Shown here one piece after another: positions 22,901 through 31,200 of a DNA stretch of 33,506 bases. The notes under the pieces were generated by a model, which was not told the origin of the DNA, made no database searches, and was given only the letters and a program-made list of their open reading frames with translations. Origin of the DNA: JBBKWJ01 sp037968895 (GTDB lineage: Bacteria > Actinomycetota > Acidimicrobiia > Acidimicrobiales > SZUA-35); the NCBI GenBank assembly GCA_037968895.1, contig JBBKWJ010000046.1, positions 1-33,506 on the forward strand, in the 5' to 3' direction. Both the position numbers and the translations under genes were made by a program. Positions within the stretch are counted from its first letter, which is position 1, and each line of letters opens with the position of its first letter.

Positions 22901-25212
22901 AATCTGAAAGTCCCACAACTATGGTCTCGAATCCCCAGTCAGTCACACCGTCACCAGTTTCGAACGGAGCGACGCCCGGTGTCGCTCCGACTCCTGCAGT
23001 CCACTCGCACAACGGCACGAACGGACCCGTCGCGAGCGGGCCGACAGGTGGTCTACTCGCCGCCTATCAAGCGGTACAGCAACAGACAGCGGAGACGCAC
23101 GCCGAATACCTGCGAACGATGGCTCAGGTGCACGGCACGTTCTTGCACGCCGCTCACCAGAGCATCGCCGTGCTCGGACAAATGGCCGGCGGCGCCTCGG
23201 TCGGGCCTGTCCAACCAGTGGCGTTTGCATTGGCCCCCACACCCGAACCGATTCCTACCCCTGCTCCGGCACCCGTTGCTGTTGCCCCTGCGCCGGTTGT
23301 CTCTGCCCCCGCACCCGCTCCGATTCCTACCCCTGCTCCGGTCGCGGCTGCCCCCGCCGTTGCTCCAGCACTCGTCGCAGTTGCTCCTTCGCCGGCGCCT
23401 GTTGCTGACGGACTGGTCTTGTCATCGGATGAGCTGATGGCGTTGTTGTTGTCCGTGGTGTCTGACAAGACCGGTTATCCACCGGAGATGTTGACGATGG
23501 AGATGGAACTCGAGGGTGATCTTGGGATCGACTCGATCAAGCGGGTCGAGATTTTGAGTGCGATGCAGGACGAGGTTCCGGCGTTGCCCGAGGTCGACAC
23601 TGCGGTGATGGCCGAGCTCGTCACGTTGGGTCAGATCGTCGACTACATGTTCGGTGAAATTAGCGGAGGTGGCACGCCCCCTTTTGACCATACGGCACCC
23701 GTCGACGCGGCGGGTGCCACAGCTCAGCCCCTTAGCCGCTACACGATCCACGCCGTCCCGGCTCCACTAACCGGTGGGCAGACAGCGGGCCTTACATCGG
23801 GCCCGATCGCGGTCACCAACGATGGCACTGGGATCGCCCCACATGTCGTTCGCTTGCTCATCGCCGCCGGCGTTGACGCTTCAGGCGTCGACCACATTGC
23901 CCCCGACTCGCCGTTTTCCGGCGTGATATTTCTCGGCGGGCTGCGAGCCCTGCCCGACGTTGACGCCGCGGTCGCTGTCAACCGCGAGGCGTTCGATACG
24001 GCAAACGCCCTTGCCTGTTCGGCCCAACACTCCTCCGTGTTCGTCACCGTCGGCGACCTCGGTGGTCGCTTCGGCGTCGATGGAGCGGATGCAGTTGGCG
24101 TCTGGACCGCTGGTCTCACGGGGTTGAGCCGAACGGCCAAGATCGAATGGCCAGACACCACCGTGAAGGCGATCGACATCGAGCGTGGTGACCGAGCAGT
24201 CGAGATCGTTGCCGCCGCGATCGTCGACGAGTTGCTCGGGGGCGGCGACCAGCACGAAGTTGGCCTCAAAGCCGATGGATCCCGAATTGTGCTTGCCAGC
24301 GCGGCGGCTGAGGTCATCGCCGGATCGATGCCGCTTGGCTCCGACGATGTGATCATCGTCTCCGGCGGTGCCCGTGGCGTGACCGCGGCGACCGTAACCG
24401 CACTCGCCGCCGCAAGCGGCGCGAAGTTCGCACTGCTTGGCCGATCCTCGCTTGAGCCTGAGCCAGCCATCTGTGCGGGGGCGCACGACGATGCTGCGCT
24501 CAAGCGAGTGTTTCTCGACGCCGCAATCGCGGCAGGCGAAAAGCCAACTCCGAGCGCACTGACCGCTCGGGTCTCGGCCGTCCTTGCCAGTCGCGAAGTG
24601 AACGAGACGCTGGCCAGTATCGAGCGGGTCGGTGGACGGGCAACCTACATGTCGGTTGACATCACCGACGCCGCAGCGCTTACCGCGGCATGCTCGGCGA
24701 TCCGGTCCGACCTCGGGCCAATCACTGGCGTGGTCCATGGGGCTGGTGTGCTCGCCGACAAGCTCATTGCCGAAAAGACAACCGATGCTTTCGACAAGGT
24801 CTTCGACACCAAGGTGGTCGGACTCCGCACCCTGCTCGACGAGACGTCGAACGACTATCTCAAGCTGCTCTGCCTGTTCTCTTCTGTGGCCGCTCGGACG
24901 GGCAACCAGGGTCAGGTCGACTACGCGATGGCCAACGAGATTCTCAACAAGGTGGCCGTTGCCGAGCAGCGTCGCCGCGGCAGCGGCTGTGTCGTGAAGT
25001 CGATGGGCTGGGGCCCGTGGGACGGTGGAATGGTCAGTCCTTCGCTTAAAGCCCACTTCGAGTCGATGGGCGTCACGCTCATTCCACTTGATGCTGGAGC
25101 CCAGATGCTGGTCGATGAGATCGCGAGTCCTCAACTCGACGATGTCGAACTGGTCCTCGGCGGCGGCGTGCTCCCCGATAGCGCGCCAGGTATCGGCCTG
25201 GTCAACGCATGA
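19948..25212 (+). CDS. pfaA: PfaA-like synthase: KS-AT-ACP-KR with a single ACP
   Basis: First multidomain subunit (1754 aa) of an iterative lipid synthase. KS: about residues 8-460, Cys211 (DAACASSFS), His346 (EAHGTGT), His387 (KSQIGH); the PfaA hallmark GFGIPPVAVPSTDTAQLLAL is present. AT: about 575-870, Ser676 in GHSFGE and His780 in AFHS, the malonyl-specific form. A Pro/Thr/Ser linker, a helical stretch (about 1030-1075) and a Pro-Ala linker (to 1150) follow. One ACP: about 1157-1235, Ser1196 in LGIDSIKRVEIL. A pseudo-KR and KR: NADPH site SGGARGVT near 1473, Ser1646 and Tyr1659 (QVDYAMANEILN). The protein ends after the KR; no C-terminal dehydratase is present. AGGA 7 nt before the ATG supports the start. 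Only one ACP is unusual; known PfaA homologues have several. Confidence 0.93.
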   Translation: MSTDRHTRRPPIAVVGVSALFPGSVDSTGFWSDIRDGTDRMTDVPSSHWLIEDHYDGDMFAPDKTYGRRGGFLETVDLDVMGFGIPPVAVPSTDTAQLLALIVAQRVLDDAVTGQFSELDRSRASVILGVTSGQELLGAMASRMNRPMWLQGMRRAGVPEDVALAACQEISDLHPQWQESTFPGLLGNVVAGRIANRLDLGGTNCVTDAACASSFSALSMGVNELYLGDSDLVIAGGVDTMNDIFMYMCFSKTPALSPSEDIRPFSDKADGTMLGEGIGMVALKRLEDAERDGNHIYCVINAVGSSSDGRSKSVYAPVSAGQARALSNTYDKSGYGPDTVELIEAHGTGTVAGDAAEFGGLEMAFNASGRTDRQWCALGSVKSQIGHTKAAAGAAGLIKVIMGLHHKVLPQTAKIDQPNPKLNLEGSPFHLNTKTRPWVRGSDHERRGSVSSFGFGGSNFHVSMSEYTGSGVHAPRLRTTDSELVIVSASDGLDVVIQARELHDAADQKGSLAWLAQSSQRSYDADAGARLAIVATDEADLQAKLLVAIGYIASDPTTAFSTPSRIHYGVGARSGDVAFVFPGQGSQYPFMGLDLATQFSAAIGAWDVAADLDWNDTSLQDVVFPITRFDDGASEAQESLLTETDWAQPAIGAASLSMLRMLRSIGVKAAHVGGHSFGEITALHAADVLSEADMLRVARRRGELMAEAAQVSGSMTAVGCSIDEVQALVDQSSIDVVVANHNHPSQVVLSGTTEAIGEIESLLADAGMTAKRLPVATAFHSPVVSGASGAFTEFLDTIPFAESTIPVHANETASPYPSDAAAMRAQLGRQLAQPVRFVEMIEDMYARGARTFVEVGPASTLTGLVAKILSGQEHLAIALDNKRQSGLAGFFSGLGQLVAAGVSMDLEALWSEYADIVDPRLVKQPVLTIGINGANYGSPYPPEDLSELVGANPVGPAREPALVAAATSSPPITSSSTSPLATTPQSESPTTMVSNPQSVTPSPVSNGATPGVAPTPAVHSHNGTNGPVASGPTGGLLAAYQAVQQQTAETHAEYLRTMAQVHGTFLHAAHQSIAVLGQMAGGASVGPVQPVAFALAPTPEPIPTPAPAPVAVAPAPVVSAPAPAPIPTPAPVAAAPAVAPALVAVAPSPAPVADGLVLSSDELMALLLSVVSDKTGYPPEMLTMEMELEGDLGIDSIKRVEILSAMQDEVPALPEVDTAVMAELVTLGQIVDYMFGEISGGGTPPFDHTAPVDAAGATAQPLSRYTIHAVPAPLTGGQTAGLTSGPIAVTNDGTGIAPHVVRLLIAAGVDASGVDHIAPDSPFSGVIFLGGLRALPDVDAAVAVNREAFDTANALACSAQHSSVFVTVGDLGGRFGVDGADAVGVWTAGLTGLSRTAKIEWPDTTVKAIDIERGDRAVEIVAAAIVDELLGGGDQHEVGLKADGSRIVLASAAAEVIAGSMPLGSDDVIIVSGGARGVTAATVTALAAASGAKFALLGRSSLEPEPAICAGAHDDAALKRVFLDAAIAAGEKPTPSALTARVSAVLASREVNETLASIERVGGRATYMSVDITDAAALTAACSAIRSDLGPITGVVHGAGVLADKLIAEKTTDAFDKVFDTKVVGLRTLLDETSNDYLKLLCLFSSVAARTGNQGQVDYAMANEILNKVAVAEQRRRGSGCVVKSMGWGPWDGGMVSPSLKAHFESMGVTLIPLDAGAQMLVDEIASPQLDDVELVLGGGVLPDSAPGIGLVNA
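23248..23341 (+). repeat. 22-nt direct repeat in the Pro-Ala linker before the ACP
   Basis: Identical 22-nt copies at 23248-23269 and 23320-23341, 72 nt (24 codons) apart and in frame, encode Pro-Ile-Pro-Thr-Pro-Ala-Pro within the flexible linker preceding the ACP. They mark recent slippage or duplication in the linker. Confidence 0.85.
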
Positions 25213-25224
25213 GTGAGTCGACGA

Positions 25225-28200
25225 ATGGTTGAGTTCGCCCCTATCGCTATTGTTGGCCGGGCCTGTCTGCTGCCGGGTGCAACGTCGCCCGAGCAGTTGT
25301 GGGAGGCCGTCAAGAGCGGTCGAGATCTTGTTTCGACCACGCCAGCGGGCCGCTGGGGGATCGAGCCAGCAGACGTCATGTGCGATGGCCCGGCCGACAG
25401 CGACGACCGGACCTGGTCTGACCGCGGCGGGTATGTCGAAGGCTTCGACGAGCTGTTCGATCCCGAAGGATTCGCGCTCAGCGCCGACGAGATCCGCAGG
25501 CTCGATCCGGTGTTCACCTGGACCCTTCACACGGCTCGCGAGGCGCTGCGAGACGCAGGCTACGCGGGACGAGACGGGGCCCGATTCGGCGCAGTGTTCG
25601 GCAATCTTTCGTTTCCCTCTGCTGGCATGGCTGCCTACACCGAGGCCTGCACTATCGCAGGTGTCCCCGGCTACGACGCTGTTGCACTCAAGGCGGCAGG
25701 AATCGAACGGCCTGATGCCCGCAACCGATTTACGTCCGGCCTTCCGGCCCTCGTGCTTGAGCGTGCCCTTGGCTTGGGGGTTGGCGCATCGGCACTCGAC
25801 GCGGCGTGTGCCAGCAGCCTCTACGCGATCAAGCTCGCCTGCGATCGGCTCCATGATGGTGACGCCGACCTCATGCTCGCCGGTGCCGTCAATTGCGCAG
25901 ACGACCTTTGCATTCACCTCGGATTCGCGGCGCTGACGGCGCTGAGTCGAACTGGCCAATCGCGTCCGTTTCATGCGGAGGCCGACGGCCTCGTGCCAGC
26001 CGAAGGATCGGGGTTCGTCGCCCTGCGGCGCCTCGACGATGCGGTCCGCGATGGCGACAAGATCCACGGCATCATTCGTGGCGTCGGCTTGTCCAACGAC
26101 GGGCGCGGTCGAGGGATGCTGGTTCCATCCAGCGATGGGCAGGCTCGCGCCATGAGCAGGGCGCTTGCAGTTGCTGGGCTCAATGCCACCGACGTGTCAC
26201 TACTTGAGTGCCATGCAACGGGCACGGTCGTCGGCGACGTTACCGAAATCCGGTCGTGCGAAGCGGTGTACGGAGGCTGTGACGGCTTGCCGATCGGCTC
26301 ACTCAAGTCGAATATGGGCCACCTGATCACGGCGGCGGGGGTGGCCGGGCTGATCAAGGTCATCGAATCGATGCGGCATGAGGTCCGACCGCCGACCCTG
26401 CATACCGAGTCGCCAATACTGGCAATCGACGAGTCGCCTTTTCGTCTGCTTAAGTCGGCTGAGCCGTGGGATCGGGCGTCTACCTCAGACGGCATTTTGC
26501 GGGCTGGCGTGTCTGCGTTCGGCTTCGGAGGCAACAACGCCCACCTCATCGTCGAAGAACCGTCCTCCGCCGCTGCCCTTCTGGCCGGGGCAACGAAGGA
26601 TCAACCGATCTCGACCAGCCCGATTGCGATCGTCGGCCTCGGAATCAACGCTGGATCTGCCGTCGGCCGTGAGGCGTTCGTCGAGTCGTTGCTAACGAAC
26701 TCGCCCTGCCTCGACGAGACCGGCGTTGGCCGCATGGCACCGATCTCGCTCGATATCGCTGGCCTGAAGTTCCCGCCAAATGATCTGGCGCGGGCCCTGC
26801 CACAACAGTTGGCCATGCTCCAGGTGACGGCCGAAGCGATGGCCGATGCAGGCCCATTACCAACCGCCACGACTGGCGTCTATGTCGGCATGGGAACCGA
26901 TCCTGAAGCCGCCCGGTTCGGCGTCCGCTGGCGCATGGCGACGAGGGCTCGCTCGTGGGGTGCCCCAGCCGAGTGGCTAGAGAATGCCCGCGACGCGATC
27001 GGACCGGTTCTTGATGCCCCGTGGGTGATGGGCACTATGCCAAACATCGTCGCCAACCGGCTCAACAGCCAGTTCGACCTCGCCGGGCCAAGCTTCACCG
27101 TGAGTTCCGAAGAATGCAGCGGCGTCGACGCGATCAACATGGCCTCCCGAGCATTGCGGGTCGGGGAGATCAACGCGGCTCTGGTCGGAGCGGTCGATTT
27201 GTCGTGCGAACCAGTTCATCAGATTGCCGGCGTCGGTTTACTGGCCGCCGATCGCCAAATTGCCGGTGATGCCGCGGTCATGCTGGTGCTGAAGCGCCTC
27301 GACGATGCTGAACGCGATGGCAACCATGTGTACGCCGTTCTACCCGGCGGCCGCGTCAACGAAGACCAGGCGAAGGCCGACGATCGGCCAGACCTCCGAA
27401 TGGGCCTGGCCGATGGAGCGCAGAGCTTGTCCCATCTGTTCGGACACGCCCATGCCGCGTCTGGCCTCGTCCATCTCGCCGCCGCCAGCCTCGTGCTTCA
27501 TCATCGGGTTTCGGTCGGTGACGTGCCCCTGTTGGCTTCGAATCCGGGATCAGGCAGCGATCTCGCCGCCGGCTGCGGGCCTCGTACCGTCTCGGTCGAC
27601 GTCGACGCGATGGACGGAATTGTCCGCCGTTCGGCGTTTCTTGCCGAGGCAACCAATCATCGGGCGCCAAGTCGTGGGGTAGCACCGCGGCTCTTCGTGT
27701 TTTCCGGTAACGATGCCGCGGCCGTGCTCGGCAATCTCGCCTCTGGTCACGAGTCCGACGAGGGACCGGCTCGGCTCGTCATAGTCGCTGATGGCATCGA
27801 ACAGTTTGAGCAGCGGAAAGATCGTGCCGTTAGACACCTCGAAGCCGGTCATCCGCCGGGGGAGGGGGTGTGCTTCCGCGCCGCCCCGCTCGACGGGGAG
27901 ATGGCGTTCGTTTTTACCGCAGCCGGAGCCGCTTATTCGGGAATGGGAGCCCAACTGTTGCGAGCCCTGCCCGAAGTCGCCGACGTTGTCTCCGAATGCT
28001 TCCCCCTCGGCGAAACCGCAGCTTGGGTGTTTGGCGACGATTCACACGAGCCAAGCCCAGATGACTTTCTCTGGGGTACGTCGCTGCTCAGCTCGTCCCA
28101 TACCCATATCAGCAGGCACATTCTCGGGCTGAAGCCGACGGCGGCCATTGGCTACTCGTCTGGCGAAAGCAACAGCCTCTTCTCCTTCGGTGTCTGGACT

Positions 28201-31200
28201 GATCGAGCCGCGATGCGCGACGAGATCGAGGCGAGCGGCATGATGCGTTCCGAGCTCGGGTTGGAGTTCAAGGCAGTTGCTCGGGCCTGGGGAGTCGACG
28301 CCGCAAAGTGGACAGTGTGGAACACGCTCGCCCCACTTGATGAGGTGCGAGCGGCAATCGCCAATGAGCCGCGGGTTCACCTCGCCATCATCAACACGGC
28401 GAACGACGCCGTAATCGGCGGCGACGCTGTCGCCTGCCAGCGAGTCGTCGATGCGATCGGTCAGCGCCGCTGTCGGTCCGTCGCATACAACCTTGCGTGT
28501 CACGTCCCTGAGGTCGCCGAGCAATTTCACCAAGCGTGGGTCGACGTGCACACCAGGGCCGTCACTCCAGCGCCTGACGTACGCATCTATTCGAACGGAA
28601 CGAACAGCGCGTACGACCTGAGCACTGAAGCTTGCGCTGCAGCGATCACCCGCCAGGCCGAGAGCACCGTCGACTTCCCGGCCACCATCGAAGCCGCATA
28701 CGCCGATGGCGTTCGCATCTTCGTTGAGCATGGCCCGGCCGGTGCGTGCACCAACTTCATCTCACAGATACTCGGTGACCGTCCGCACCTCGCGGTGCCG
28801 CTCGATCGCCGGGGCAAGAACATCGAGCAGATCTTCGATGTCGCGGCGGCGCTTGTCGCCGCTGGCGTGGCCGTCGACCACCAGGCCCTCTCCGATCGGC
28901 TTGCGCCAGCGCCCACCGTCGACATCGCAGCGCGTGGTCTGACCCTCACATTCGCACCACACCCCGCTCCGGCGACGCTGCCCCCTCGACCGACAACGAC
29001 TACGTGCGAGACCCAAACGATGCGCCAACGCATGACCCCTGCGCCGACGCTCCCGTCGGCGATCAACTGGACCGCCCCGCCGAGCGGGGCCCAAGCTGAG
29101 AGCTCGCAACTGGCTAGGGACTCCTCAGCGCCGACAATTCTGCCCAGTCCGGTGGCTGAGCGGATGGCGTCTCCCGCTCTCGCGGCTCAGATGTCGGGCG
29201 ATCCGAACGATGCCGTCGTGGCGACGATCCAGCATCAGATGGCGGCCTTGGTGGCGCTGCACGAGGGGTTCGTGCAGCAACAGGCTGCCATGCACGAGCG
29301 CTTCCTGTCCTACCGAGCTGACGCGCTACTGCAGCTTCCAGCAGAGGTTCAGATCGTGACCGAGCCGTTGGCGGCCAGTCCCGTAATCCGGTTTCACCCG
29401 ACTGGTCCAACTTGGGACAAGGAGCAGCTCAAGATCCACTCGTCTGGCACGATCTCGACCTTGTTTGGCCAACTCTTCGAGGCGCAGGACGAGCGGTCCA
29501 TCCAGTGCCGTATGCCGGAGCCGCCCCTCTTGCTCGCCGACCGCGTTGTCGGCCTTGTGGCCGAAGCCGGCGTGCTTGGCACCGGCACGATCTGGACCGA
29601 GACCGACGTCGCGGCGGACGCCTGGTACCTCAACGCTGGCTACATGCCGACCGGGTTCATGATTGAGTCCGGCCAGGCCGATCTCATGCTGATCAGCTAC
29701 ATGGGAATCGACCTCATCACCGAGGCCGACCGCTCCTACCGCCTTCTCGGCTGCACCCTGACCTACCACGGCGACCTTCCGTCGGCTGGCGATGTGCTTG
29801 AGTATGAGATCCGAGTGACCGGCCACGCCAAGCACGGTGACATCAGGCTGTTCTTCTTCGAATACGACTGCATCGTCGACGGCCAACTGCGGCTCACGGT
29901 TCGCGACGGACAAGCTGGCTTCTTCAATGCGGCCGAACTCGCCGACGCCCTCGGAATCCTATGGACACCCGAAGAGAGCCTCGCTGGCCTCGACCCGGCG
30001 GCCAGGGTCGATCCGCCCGCAATCGAATGCACCAAGCGTTCCTTCTCGAAGGACGAAGTCATTGCGTTCAGTGAGGGCCGTCCGAGCGAGTGTTTCGGTC
30101 CCGGCTACGAGTGGACCCAAACCCACACCCGAACACCCAAGATCCAGGCCGGAGACCAGCTTTTCTTCGACAAGGTCACCGAGTTCGATCCAACTGGTGG
30201 CCCCTGGGGTCGCGGCTTCTTGCGCTGTGAATCTACGATTGCTGACGATGCCTGGTTCTTCGATGGGCACTTCAAGAACGATCCTTGCATGCCAGGCAAC
30301 TTCATGGTCGAGGCCTGTGTCGAGGCGATGTCGTTCTACCTGGCTGCCCTTGGCTTCACGGCCAAGGTCGACGGCTGGCGTTTCCAACCACTTCCAGGGC
30401 AACCCTTCGAGCTCAAGTGTCGTGGCGAAATCAATCCACAAACCGAGCGAGTCGCCTACGAACTCCATGTCGAAGAAATCTGGTCGGGCCCGCATCCGAC
30501 AATCATCTGCGACGTCCTCGGCTTCGTCGACGGTCGGCCCGCCTTTCACGCTCACCGTCTTGGCGTTGAGCTGACACCAGACTGGCCGCTGACGTCGATG
30601 CCAGAGCTCTACCGGGACGTAGTCGAACCGGTCGCCGTTGCCACTGACCGCGAGGGCTTCCCGTTTGATTGGAAGGCGATGATCTCGTGCGCCTGGGGTC
30701 GGCCATCTGAAGCGTTCGGCTCGATGTATTCGATGTTTGACGGCACCCGCCGGTCACCCCGGCTCCCAGGTGAGCCGTACCATTTCATCAGCCGAATTAT
30801 CGAGATCGACGGCGAACTCGACAAGTGTGTTGCCGGTTTGGAGATGGTATGTGAGTACGACATTCCAGACGACGCCTGGTACTTCGACGAGAATGGCGTC
30901 GAGACGATGCCATATGCAGTACTCCTGGAAGCCGCACTCCAACCCTGTGGGTGGGTTGCGTCTGCCATTGGCTCGGTCACTGGGGTAGATGAGGACCTGC
31001 TGTTCCGCAACCTCGACGGGACTGGAACCCTCACCGACGAGCTGACCCGGACGAGCGGAACCCTCACCACCAAGGTGAAACTGACTGACGTGTCTCGGGC
31101 CGGAGGCATGATCATCGAGGGCTTTGAGGTCGAGTGTTTCCTCGGCGAGCGTCGTGTCTACGCAATGAAGACGGTCTTCGGTTTCTTCCCGCCCGAAGCG

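Noticed and set aside
22800..23400. Possible additional ACPs hidden in the linker of the PfaA-like protein.
   Set aside because: The stretch is Pro/Ala/Ser/Thr-rich plus one helical segment; there is no second DSxxxxE-type phosphopantetheine site.
23881..26067. Minus-strand open frame of 728 codons opposite the pfaA/pfaC junction.
   Set aside because: It mirrors two clearly coding plus-strand genes, has no recognisable domain, and its composition is what the antisense of high-GC coding DNA gives.
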